A stretch of DNA of 8,098 nucleotides from Bacteroidales bacterium (GTDB taxonomy: Bacteria > Bacteroidota > Bacteroidia > Bacteroidales > UBA3824), in the NCBI GenBank assembly GCA_017645985.1, contig JAGCNK010000023.1, positions 1 through 8,098 on the forward strand. Reading direction: 5' to 3'. Of this stretch, positions 1-6,260 are shown piece after piece. The position numbers and the translations under genes are program-made. The notes below the pieces were generated by a model, which saw only the letters and a program-made list of their open reading frames with translations, was not told where the DNA came from and made no database searches. How positions within the stretch are numbered: position 1 is the stretch's first letter; every line of letters starts with the position of its first letter.

Positions 1-1621
1 ACACACTCCTGTACCCGCAGGTCACGACGCATTCCCCGAGGATATGATTCTTACCTACATGGGTCACTATCCCGAGCGTTTGAACATGTCGTGGAAAGAC
101 TTCCTCGCACTTGGCAAACCCAATGTTGACGACCACGGTCAGGAGTTCAACTTCTCGTACCTGGCTTGCAAACTCTCGCAGGAGGTTAACGGCGTATCAA
201 TGCTCCACGGCGAAGTTACCAAAAATATGTTTAACTACATGTGGGACGGCTACTATCCGCAGGAACTCAACATCGGATACGTTACCAACGGTGTGCACTA
301 CCCCACCTGGGCAGACAAAGACTGGCAGAAATTCTACGAGAAGACCTTCGACAAGAAGTTCCTCAAAGACCAGAGCAACGAATCTATCTGGAACGCTATC
401 CAGAAGGTAGACGATGCAGAAATCTGGAAAATGCGTCAGAAAAAACGCAAAGACCTCATCGACTACATCAAGAAACGTCTCGACTCTGACTGGATCCGTC
501 GTCGCGAAGACCCCACTCAGTTGGTTAAGATTAAAGACAACCTCAACGAGAACGCATTGACAATCGGTTTCGCCCGTCGTTTTGCTACATACAAGCGCGG
601 CAACCTCTTGTTCACCAACTTGGAAATGCTCTCTAAGATTGTAAACAACGCCGACCGTCCCGTACAGTTCATATTCGCAGGTAAAGCTCACCCCGCCGAC
701 GGTGGTGGACAGGGCATTATCAAGCAGATTACCGAATTTGCAAAACGTCCTGAGTTTATCGGCAAGATCCTCTTCTTGGAAGATTACGACATCTCGCTTG
801 CAAAACGTCTTGTTTCGGGCGTGGACATCTGGTTGAACACACCTACCCGTCCGCTCGAGGCATCTGGAACATCTGGTATGAAAGCCGTAATGAACGGTGC
901 AATCCACTTCTCAGTGCTTGACGGATGGTGGGTAGAAGGCTATCGTCCCGACGGTGGCTGGTGCTTGCCGCAGGAGCGCAGCTATCAGGAGCAGAACTTC
1001 CAGAACGAGCTCGACGCCGCTACAATCTACCGCACAATTATCGAGGACATCTGCCCGAAATTCTACACACGCAACGCCAAGGGCGTTCCCGAGCAATGGG
1101 TAAGCGTTATCAAGAACTCTATCGGACATATCGCTCCTAACTTCACAATGAAACGCCAGCTCGACGACTACTACGAGCGTTACTACAACAAACTCGCTAA
1201 GACAGGCGAAAAGGTTAACGCCAACGACTACGCAGTAGCACGCGAACTTGCAGCTTGGAAACACAAGATAATGGCTAACTGGGACAAGATTGTGATCGAG
1301 AAGCTCAACTTCTGCGACATTGTACGCGATCCGCTGTACATGGGCGAAGAATACTTCGGCGAAGTAGTTGTAGACCTTGGCGCACTCAGCCCCGAAGAGG
1401 TAGAAATCGAAATGGTAGTTACCGAATCGCAGCAAGACGGCAGCACCAACATTCTGGCTGTTAAACCGCTCACAATGCAGAAACACGCCGGCCGTTTCAC
1501 TCACTACAGCATCGAAATGATACCTGTAAAACCCGGCAACTTCAACTACGGTTTCCGTCTCTATCCCAAGAACAAGAACCTCTCGCACCGCTGCGATTTC
1601 GCTCTTGTTAAGTGGTTGTAA
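1..1621 (+). CDS. glgP: Alpha-glucan (glycogen/maltodextrin) phosphorylase, C-terminal part
   Basis: 5'-truncated by the window edge: the frame is already open at base 2, where it reads HTPVPAGHDAFPED, a conserved internal phosphorylase segment, so the ATG at 44 is not the start. About 539 codons are visible. The family (GT35, short alpha-glucan phosphorylase clade) uses pyridoxal phosphate to release glucose-1-phosphate from alpha-1,4-glucans in the cytoplasm. The PLP site is visible as EASGTSGMKA, with the Schiff-base lysine codon at 881-883, followed by the conserved NGA...LDGWWVEGY stretch. The last roughly 110 residues form an extra region beyond the catalytic fold, probably beta-rich, ending in KWL. 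Bacteroidales relatives are about 850 residues, and some are fused to a glycogen-synthase-like domain, which cannot be judged here. A strong terminator follows 36 bp after the stop. The family call is confident; the exact in vivo substrate (glycogen or maltodextrin) is inferred. Confidence 0.93.
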   Translation, partial: HTPVPAGHDAFPEDMILTYMGHYPERLNMSWKDFLALGKPNVDDHGQEFNFSYLACKLSQEVNGVSMLHGEVTKNMFNYMWDGYYPQELNIGYVTNGVHYPTWADKDWQKFYEKTFDKKFLKDQSNESIWNAIQKVDDAEIWKMRQKKRKDLIDYIKKRLDSDWIRRREDPTQLVKIKDNLNENALTIGFARRFATYKRGNLLFTNLEMLSKIVNNADRPVQFIFAGKAHPADGGGQGIIKQITEFAKRPEFIGKILFLEDYDISLAKRLVSGVDIWLNTPTRPLEASGTSGMKAVMNGAIHFSVLDGWWVEGYRPDGGWCLPQERSYQEQNFQNELDAATIYRTIIEDICPKFYTRNAKGVPEQWVSVIKNSIGHIAPNFTMKRQLDDYYERYYNKLAKTGEKVNANDYAVARELAAWKHKIMANWDKIVIEKLNFCDIVRDPLYMGEEYFGEVVVDLGALSPEEVEIEMVVTESQQDGSTNILAVKPLTMQKHAGRFTHYSIEMIPVKPGNFNYGFRLYPKNKNLSHRCDFALVKWL

Positions 1622-1657
1622 ACGGATATTGAATTAAGCAACATCCTCACTAAAATA

Positions 1658-1694
1658 AACCGCCGCAGATTGATTCTGCGGCGGTTATTTTTTT
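1658..1694 (+). terminator. Intrinsic terminator of the phosphorylase gene
   Basis: A perfect 12-bp GC-rich stem (AACCGCCGCAGA at 1658-1669 with TCTGCGGCGGTT at 1675-1686) closes a 5-nt loop and is followed by a run of T at 1688-1694. It lies 36 bp after the phosphorylase stop, so it ends that transcript. The A-rich flank on the left could give weak activity on the other strand as well. Confidence 0.93.
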
Positions 1695-1720
1695 GTACAA
1701 CTGTTAAGAATAAGATGTCA

Positions 1721-1838
1721 AACATATAGTCTGACATTTAGTTGAACATATAGTCTAACATTTTATAAAACATATTGGCTAACACCTAGTTAAACACATT
1801 GTCTGGCTTCATCCAACATTTAGACAAACATCCATCCT
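1721..1838. repeat. Degenerate 12-bp tandem repeat array
   Basis: Ten consecutive units can be read, nine of 12 bp and one of 10 bp (1805-1814), mostly beginning AACA. The units at 1721-1732 and 1745-1756 are identical (AACATATAGTCT). Others are AACATATTGGCT, AACACATTGTCT, AACATTTAGACA and more diverged copies. Alternate units match better, giving a 24-bp higher-order period at the left end. Every frame on the plus strand meets TAG, TAA or TGA within the array, and the best minus-strand frames are also interrupted, so it is not coding as it stands. It sits between two terminators facing each other, in the dead space between convergent genes. Positions 1839-1935 show nothing else that I can support. 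Confidence 0.72.
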
Positions 1839-1935
1839 AGCGCCATATCTTTATTCTTGTAATGTCAAAATACACGTGGTATAGGGAACAATCTCCTAAC
1901 CTTCCAACAGATACACGGTTCAACCAAAAAGGCAC

Positions 1936-1970
1936 AAAAAAAACCGACGTGATAACACGTCGGTTTTTTA
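1936..1970 (-). terminator. Intrinsic terminator of the TPR lipoprotein gene, probably bidirectional
   Basis: The inverted repeat ACCGACGTG (1943-1951) and CACGTCGGT (1956-1964) closes on a 4-nt ATAA loop. It is flanked by A residues at 1936-1942 and T residues at 1965-1969, so it reads as a terminator on both strands. Its position 19 bp beyond the stop of the minus-strand gene at 1989 makes that gene the main client. It would also catch any plus-strand read-through from the phosphorylase. Confidence 0.9.
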
Positions 1971-1988
1971 TATTAAGTTGAGCTATTA

Positions 1989-3758
1989 TTATTCAACAAC
2001 TGATTTGAAAGCGTCGTCCTCGAAGAATTGGAGGAATTCTTCGTCGGTCTTAGCGTAATCTTTCCAAGAAGCGTCTTTAGAGCAAGCGTTCTTCAAGTTG
2101 CTGATAGCCTCGTCTTTGTTGCCGCTCTTAGCTGCGATAACAGCTTTGAGGTAGTCAACAGAAGCAGCTTCGCTGTCAACGCTGTTGATAGTAGATTTAG
2201 CGCCGCTGTTGTTCTTGTTGAGGAGTTCAGCAAGTGATTTGTTGAAAGTAGGAGTAGAACCGAAGTTGCTTACAGCCTGAGCGTATTCTGCGTTCTTGAT
2301 GTTGAGAACACCGAGGTTGTAGCCAGCTTCTTCGCTGCCACCCATGTTTTTAGCTTTGGTGAAGTACTCTTTAGCTTTCTCTTCGTCGCCGTTAGCGAGA
2401 GCGAGAACACCGAGGTTGTTGTAGATAGCACCTTCGTTGCTGTTGAGTTCGAGAGCTTTGTCAAGGTTTGTCTGAGCTTTGCCGAGTTCGTTCTTAGCGA
2501 TGTAAGCGTTGCCAAGGTTGTTGTAACCTCTCCAGTCTTCGGGGAAGCGGCTTACGTAGTTTTCAAGAACGTTGATCTTGGTGTCGAGGTCAGCCAATTT
2601 GCTTGTAGAACCGTAGAGAGCTTCTTCCTGTGTGAGCTCGTCGGGGTTTGTACCAGCGAGTTTAACGATTTCGTCTTCGGTTTTTTCAGCTGACTGGCAG
2701 ATAGCCTTGATTTCAGAACGACGGAGTTTGGGAAGAATGTCGCTCTTGAGTTCGGTATAAGCCTCAGAGATGTTCTTGATCTCACGTTCGCGAACGGTAG
2801 GATCAGAGTACATAGAAAGAACACGGAGGATGAGAGCTTTGTCTTTAAGTTCTGAATTTTCAGTAGCTTTGCGGAAGCCGTCCCAGTCCTCAGCCTGAGT
2901 TGTCTGACGCTGGATGAAGTTGTCGTTTTGTGTGCCTTCAACTTTCTTCAACTGGTTTTTAACGAAGTTAACCGAGTTTTTACCACGACCTTCAACGAGG
3001 TTAGAGTTCATATCCTCGGGACCATCAGGAGAAGCGTAAGAAGCAACCTGGATAGATTTGAGTTCTGTGTTAGCGTCGTTAGCAACGTCGGTTACAGCCT
3101 GAACGAATGCTTTAACGTCGTTTTTCTTCTGCTCAGCAGATGTCATGTCAGACTTCTGCATGGGGAAGTAAACGGTGAGGTTTTTAGAAGTCTCGCTGCT
3201 GGTAGGCTTCGGAACTTTAGCGTCGATAGTCTTGCCAGTGCCAGCTTCGCCACCGTTGTCAACTTTGAGGCCTTCTTCAACCAAGAGAGGAGTTACAATG
3301 ATACCGTCGCCGATTTTGAACGATGTAACGTCAACCGACTCGCCGTTCTTTGTAGCTTTGAAAGAAAGCATCAAATCAGATTTTTTGAAAGCGCCATCAT
3401 AATCGATAGTGTCTTTGTAAGTGTAAGAACCACCGGTTTTGTACTTGATAGTAGGATTGTTGTCCTTTACTTTCTCGCCCTGGAGAGTTGTGCTCTTGAA
3501 TTTAACTTCCTTAGATTCAGTTGCAGAGCTCAAAGAGGGTGTGCAGATCAAGTAAGCGTTTTTGTCGAAATATTTAGCGGGGAATGTTACCGTGATGCTT
3601 ACGGGAACTTTACCTGCGTGCATCTCCAACGGTTGGGGTTGGATGTTTCTTTGAATAGTGTTGGCGTTATCAGCCATTTTCTTCAAACCGTTACAGCCTG
3701 TTGCTACGAAGGCTGTGGCTATCATCAATGCCAGATAGTTAACAGTTACTTTCTTCAT
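1989..3758 (-). CDS. Lipoprotein with OmpA-like segment and tetratricopeptide repeats
   Basis: 589 residues. The N-terminus MKKVTVNYLALMIATAFVATGC is a lipoprotein signal with the acylated Cys at 22. The residues after Cys22 (NGLKKMAD) lack an obvious acidic Bacteroidetes surface-export motif, so a periplasm-facing location is more likely. Residues 50-160 look like a beta-rich domain. Residues 194-270 resemble an OmpA/peptidoglycan-associated module (IQVASYASPDG, then N-x-x-L-x-E-x-R), though the usual aspartate of that motif is not clearly kept. Residues 385-505 contain about three TPR units (YNNLGNAYI, IYNNLGVLALANGDEEKAKEYF, YNLGVLNIKNAEYAQAVSNF), with another TPR-like helix pair near 535-565. 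The C-terminus is acidic. The ATG lies about 40 nt from a -7 element at 3798-3805. Architecture suggests an envelope scaffold that binds cell wall and partner proteins. I recognise the Bacteroidales type but no named gene, and the function is inferred. Confidence 0.85.
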   Translation of the reverse strand: MKKVTVNYLALMIATAFVATGCNGLKKMADNANTIQRNIQPQPLEMHAGKVPVSITVTFPAKYFDKNAYLICTPSLSSATESKEVKFKSTTLQGEKVKDNNPTIKYKTGGSYTYKDTIDYDGAFKKSDLMLSFKATKNGESVDVTSFKIGDGIIVTPLLVEEGLKVDNGGEAGTGKTIDAKVPKPTSSETSKNLTVYFPMQKSDMTSAEQKKNDVKAFVQAVTDVANDANTELKSIQVASYASPDGPEDMNSNLVEGRGKNSVNFVKNQLKKVEGTQNDNFIQRQTTQAEDWDGFRKATENSELKDKALILRVLSMYSDPTVREREIKNISEAYTELKSDILPKLRRSEIKAICQSAEKTEDEIVKLAGTNPDELTQEEALYGSTSKLADLDTKINVLENYVSRFPEDWRGYNNLGNAYIAKNELGKAQTNLDKALELNSNEGAIYNNLGVLALANGDEEKAKEYFTKAKNMGGSEEAGYNLGVLNIKNAEYAQAVSNFGSTPTFNKSLAELLNKNNSGAKSTINSVDSEAASVDYLKAVIAAKSGNKDEAISNLKNACSKDASWKDYAKTDEEFLQFFEDDAFKSVVE

Positions 3759-3797
3759 AATTATTGAATTATATTAATTTTTAAATTTTAATTAGCG

Positions 3798-3805
3798 CAA
3801 AGGTA
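3798..3805 (-). promoter_or_regulatory. Bacteroidetes -7 promoter element of the TPR lipoprotein gene
   Basis: On the minus strand this reads TACCTTTG, an exact match to TAnnTTTG. It lies 40 bp upstream of the ATG at 3758, giving a predicted leader of roughly 30-35 nt. The expected -33 position falls in T-rich DNA (3820-3835) without a clear TTG. The surrounding 3759-3893 region is very AT-rich and holds no other feature that I can support. Confidence 0.7.
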
Positions 3806-3893
3806 TTAATTATTATTTTATTTCTAAAAAATTTTTAGCGTTTTTTTCCTAATAATTTTTAAAAAAAATCTCGCGGCACACCTTATTTAATAG

Positions 3894-4346
3894 TTATAGT
3901 GTCTTGCCGTTTTTCTCAGCCTTGCGGTCGCGCACCGCTCCGGCTATATAGCCTGCCACCAAACCTACTCCCATACAAGCGGTGTAGTGCCCTATCACCA
4001 ATCCTGCAAGAAGTCCAACTACCAGTCCGAGAGCCATATACACGGGTTGGAAAAATCCCTTGCGGGTGTAGCCGTGAGCCTTGCGGAGGTGTTCAAGATA
4101 TTTTGAGAGCCTTTTCTCATACTCGCTGCGTCCGCTGCTGCCGTTGTTGAGCATCCGGGGATACTCTGCGGCGAGAGCCTGCATATCGTCGAGCATCGAG
4201 GCGCATTCCGCACATTCCGAAGATTCGTGCTCCACGCATACCGCGCATTTGTAAAGCGTATCCACCTCAAAAAAAGTGTAGTCCTTTTTGTAGATTTCGC
4301 TCCGGTGCTTTTCTATCTCTTCTTTAATTGACTGTGCTGTGGGCAT
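3894..4346 (-). CDS. Small membrane protein with CxxC/CxxC knuckle and glycine-rich TM hairpin, unknown function
   Basis: 150 residues, not recognised as a named family. The N-terminal third is charged and helical (about residues 5-30). Next comes a four-cysteine motif, C34-x2-C37-x7-C45-x2-C48, suggesting a small metal (zinc) site or redox cysteines. A charged helical stretch (about 50-95) follows. The C-terminal part has two hydrophobic segments at about 104-119 and 123-138, rich in spaced glycines (GLVVGLLAGLVIG, GVGLVAGYIAGA), like a glycine-zipper hairpin. The end is basic (RDRKAEKNGK). There is no signal peptide, so the Cys domain is probably cytoplasmic on a membrane hairpin. It has its own promoter (4366-4373) facing away from the MBL hydrolase. 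The TPR lipoprotein lies downstream on the same strand but 135 bp away with its own -7 element, and no clear terminator separates them. Confidence 0.75.
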   Translation of the reverse strand: MPTAQSIKEEIEKHRSEIYKKDYTFFEVDTLYKCAVCVEHESSECAECASMLDDMQALAAEYPRMLNNGSSGRSEYEKRLSKYLEHLRKAHGYTRKGFFQPVYMALGLVVGLLAGLVIGHYTACMGVGLVAGYIAGAVRDRKAEKNGKTL

Positions 4347-4365
4347 TTTGCTATATTATACACCG

Positions 4366-4373
4366 CAAAAATA
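4366..4373 (-). promoter_or_regulatory. -7 promoter element of the CxxC membrane protein gene
   Basis: On the minus strand this reads TATTTTTG, matching TAnnTTTG, followed by CGG. It is 20 bp before the ATG at 4346, predicting a leader of only about 12-15 nt. No clear -33 TTG is visible upstream; that stretch is AT-rich. Confidence 0.62.
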
Positions 4374-4424
4374 GAGATTTTTTTAATATTATGCTCTCTA
4401 AGCGCAGATTTTTTTAAAAATGTG

Positions 4425-4432
4425 TAATTTTG
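4425..4432 (+). promoter_or_regulatory. -7 promoter element of the MBL hydrolase gene
   Basis: TAATTTTG followed by CACCG, the same downstream context as the promoter at 5926. It starts 32 bp before the GTG at 4457, so the leader would be about 15-20 nt. It overlaps the in-frame TTG at 4430, which argues that this TTG is not the translation start. Confidence 0.68.
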
Positions 4433-4456
4433 CACCGATTAGTTAGACATAGTATT

Positions 4457-5218
4457 GTGAAAATAACATTTCTTGGAACGGGAACTTCGTTGGGCGTGCC
4501 GATTGTGGGATGCCCCTGCCCGGTGTGCCAGTCTGCCGACCCAAAAGACAAGCGGTTCAGGTCGTCGGTGTATGTGGAGGTGGACGGCAAAAACATTGTG
4601 ATCGACACTGGTCCCGACTTCCGCACGCAACTGCTGCAAAACAGCATACACCGAGTAGACGCCATACTCATAACGCATCAGCACCGCGACCATCTGGCAG
4701 GATTGGACGACATACGCACCTTTAATTATATGCAGCAGTGCGCAATGCCGGTTTTTGCCAACTACCTGACAGTTGACAGCATACGCCGCGACTATTACTA
4801 CTGTTTTGGCGAGCCGCGCTATCCGGGCGTGCCCGACATTGAGCTGCACAACGTGGGCGACGATCCGTTTGATGTGCTCGGCATAGAGGTTACACCTATT
4901 AATGTATTGCACTACAAGCTGCCTGTTCTCGGATTCCGCATCAAGGATTTCACCTACATAACCGACGCCAGCCGCATAGAAGAAAGCGAATTGGACAAAA
5001 TCAGGGGTTCAAAGGTGCTGGTAATAAACGCACTGCGCAAGACCGAACACCTCTCCCACTTTTCGCTGCCCGAGGCTCTCGAAGTTATAGAAAAGGTTAA
5101 GCCCCAAAGAGCGTTTATCACGCACATTGGACACGAGATGGGATTCCACGGCGAAACCGACGCCAACCTCCCCGAAGGAGTGCATCTTGCCTACGACGGA
5201 CTGAGCGTGGAGTTTTAA
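4457..5218 (+). CDS. PhnP-like metallo-beta-lactamase-fold hydrolase
   Basis: 253 residues from GTG 4457. The frame is open from a TTG at 4430, but that codon lies inside the predicted -7 element. The homologous N-terminus (V/M)KITFLGTGTSLGVP begins exactly at the GTG. The MBL motif THQHRDH gives H74, H76, D78 and H79; other likely metal ligands are H152 (LHYKLPVLGFRI), D170 (YITDAS), H201 and H223/H226 (THIGHEMG). The Cys cluster C19-x-C21-x2-C24 matches the structural zinc site of PhnP, a phosphodiesterase acting on cyclic ribose phosphates. No phosphonate genes are nearby, so the physiological substrate is unknown and 'PhnP-like' is a family statement only. Cytoplasmic, no signal peptide. 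It is divergent from the CxxC protein gene, and its stop overlaps the convergent lipoprotein gene by 4 bp. Confidence 0.9.
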   Translation: MKITFLGTGTSLGVPIVGCPCPVCQSADPKDKRFRSSVYVEVDGKNIVIDTGPDFRTQLLQNSIHRVDAILITHQHRDHLAGLDDIRTFNYMQQCAMPVFANYLTVDSIRRDYYYCFGEPRYPGVPDIELHNVGDDPFDVLGIEVTPINVLHYKLPVLGFRIKDFTYITDASRIEESELDKIRGSKVLVINALRKTEHLSHFSLPEALEVIEKVKPQRAFITHIGHEMGFHGETDANLPEGVHLAYDGLSVEF

Positions 5219-5775
5219 TGAGCCTCATGATACTCAGCCACCTTCATAGCTCCGTCTTTGAAGAGGATTTTGGTGTTCATCTTTTTGTAAAGAGAAGCCT
5301 CGGAGCGCGGAGTGTCCTTCTTGCCAGAATAAACGCCGGTAATATTCACCAGAGTGTCGCCAGAGATCGAGTAGTCGCCAATAACGCAATAAAGATACTC
5401 CTCGTTTTCGGCGGGACGGCGCATTTCGTAAAATCCATCGGCATAATCCACCTCGTTGGTGCTCTGGTGCTTTTCGATAGGTTTCACAAATACGCCATCG
5501 GCTGCGGCAGCCACCGACGCCTCGTCTATTTTAATAAGGTATGACTTGCTGCCCTCGGTAAACTTTTCGGGCGACACCTTATATAAATGCAAGACGGCGT
5601 AGTCAATTTTGGTGATGTCATCGGGACCCTTGGTGTCGAAATCAACAGTGTAAACCTCGGCAAGTGAGGTAAGAAGCGAGTCGGCGGCGGCAATCTCTTT
5701 CTCGCCTACCGACAGTCCGCAAGCCGAAAACGCCATAGAGCAGGCTGCGGAGCAAACTATAAGTAAATTCTTCAT
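5215..5775 (-). CDS. Small lipoprotein, unknown function
   Basis: 186 residues from the ATG at 5775; an adjacent in-frame ATG at 5778 would add one Met. The frame extends further up to 5829, but that part lies upstream of or inside the predicted promoter (5799-5806), so the longer form is unlikely. The N-terminus MKNLLIVCSAACSMAFSACG is a lipoprotein signal with the acylated Cys at 19 (F-S-A-C). The mature part has about 167 residues, mixed charge and no transmembrane segment, with short conserved-looking patches (DGFYEMRRPAENEEY, SISGDTLVNITGVYSGKKD) that suggest a small beta-rich periplasmic or envelope domain. I do not recognise a family. The TAA overlaps the TAA of the convergent MBL hydrolase gene in the shared bases TTAA, so there is no room for a terminator between them. 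Confidence 0.82.
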   Translation of the reverse strand: MKNLLIVCSAACSMAFSACGLSVGEKEIAAADSLLTSLAEVYTVDFDTKGPDDITKIDYAVLHLYKVSPEKFTEGSKSYLIKIDEASVAAAADGVFVKPIEKHQSTNEVDYADGFYEMRRPAENEEYLYCVIGDYSISGDTLVNITGVYSGKKDTPRSEASLYKKMNTKILFKDGAMKVAEYHEAH

Positions 5776-5798
5776 CATAACGTTGTTATTTAACATGG

Positions 5799-5830
5799 CA
5801 AATATACTGCAAAATAGGCAGAAAAGCAAA
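5799..5830 (-). promoter_or_regulatory. Promoter of the small lipoprotein gene
   Basis: On the minus strand a TTTG (5827-5830) is followed after 20 bp by TATATTTG (5799-5806), an exact TAnnTTTG element with the spacing expected for the Bacteroidetes primary sigma factor. Transcription would start near 5793, giving a leader of about 15-18 nt to the ATG pair at 5775/5778. This decides the start codon. Confidence 0.72.
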
Positions 5831-5903
5831 TGTTTTTAATCTTATATTATCTTATAACACGTTTGGTTCATTATTAATTAAAGCAAAATTAAACGGTTTT
5901 CTA

Positions 5904-5933
5904 TTGCAGGGTGAGAAATATGCCGTATCTTTG
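5904..5933 (+). promoter_or_regulatory. Near-consensus promoter of the repeat-protein transcript
   Basis: TTG at 5904-5906, 19 bp spacing, then TATCTTTG at 5926-5933 followed by CACCG. This is an essentially perfect Bacteroidetes -33/-7 promoter. The upstream DNA (5840-5900) is AT-rich, as expected for a strong promoter. It is the only plausible promoter seen for the gene starting at 6261 and therefore implies a very long leader. Confidence 0.8.
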
Positions 5934-5939
5934 CACCGT

Positions 5940-6260
5940 AAAACAAAAGGAAATCCGGAGCGGAAATCTCAAAGAGAAAAAGCGAAGGAAAAAGAAACCG
6001 AGACGTTCTTTGAACAAAACAAATTATCTCAGTGAAAACCAACATTTTCGAGGATAAAATAATAAGTGTTAAATATACATTTATTAATCGTTTACGCAAG
6101 GTAAAATACTTAACAAATGATTAAGTATTGAAAAAAGCGGAAACCAATCGAAAACGCTAACGTAAAGAATAGTGGATTTGGAAAACAAACCGAATCCATT
6201 ATAAAAAAATAGAATATAAGAATAGTAAATATAAAGAGGTTTAATTAAAAATTGAGCAAA
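5940..6260 (+). other. Long A-rich 5' leader with boxA-like site and two inverted repeats
   Basis: About 320 nt separate the promoter from the ATG at 6261, with no credible gene. The leader is strongly purine/A-rich. Visible elements are: a near-direct repeat of GGAAATC within 5949-5970; GTTCTTTGAACA at 6005-6016, which resembles the boxA antitermination sequence of rRNA leaders and is itself a GTTC/GAAC inverted repeat; a 9-bp inverted repeat AATACTTAA (6105-6113)/TTAAGTATT (6121-6129) with a 7-nt loop; and a 9-bp stem with one G-U pair (6173-6181/6190-6198) with an A-rich 8-nt loop. Neither hairpin is followed by a U tract. The only ATG-led frame downstream of the promoter that I noticed is four codons long (6118). 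No known riboswitch class is recognised. A regulatory role is inference. Confidence 0.55.

Noticed and set aside
197..907. 236-codon minus-strand frame opposite the phosphorylase
   Set aside because: Shadow of the conserved catalytic region, including the PLP-lysine segment; its long open run reflects biased codon use of the real gene.
1721..1838. CRISPR array
   Set aside because: The period is only 12 bp, with no separate spacers, units are degenerate, and there are no cas genes.
2928..3767. 279-codon plus-strand frame opposite the TPR lipoprotein
   Set aside because: Antisense shadow of a well-supported gene with signal peptide, TPR motifs, promoter and terminator; the product resembles no family.
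5776..5829. Longer N-terminus of the small lipoprotein (start at 5829 or 5796)
   Set aside because: These starts lie upstream of or at the predicted transcription start near 5793, and they would bury the lipoprotein signal inside the protein.
5920..6057. 45-codon, very basic plus-strand frame beginning with ATG at 5920
   Set aside because: Its ATG lies upstream of the -7 element at 5926-5933, so the transcript from that promoter would not contain it. The Lys/Arg richness follows from the A/G-rich leader.
5878..6099. 73-codon minus-strand frame over the leader
   Set aside because: It covers the plus-strand promoter and leader, has low-complexity hydrophobic composition expected from the complement of A-rich DNA, and no promoter or family resemblance.
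6105..6129. Terminator or attenuator in the leader
   Set aside because: The 9-bp inverted repeat is AT-rich and is not followed by a U tract, so it is kept only as a possible RNA structure.
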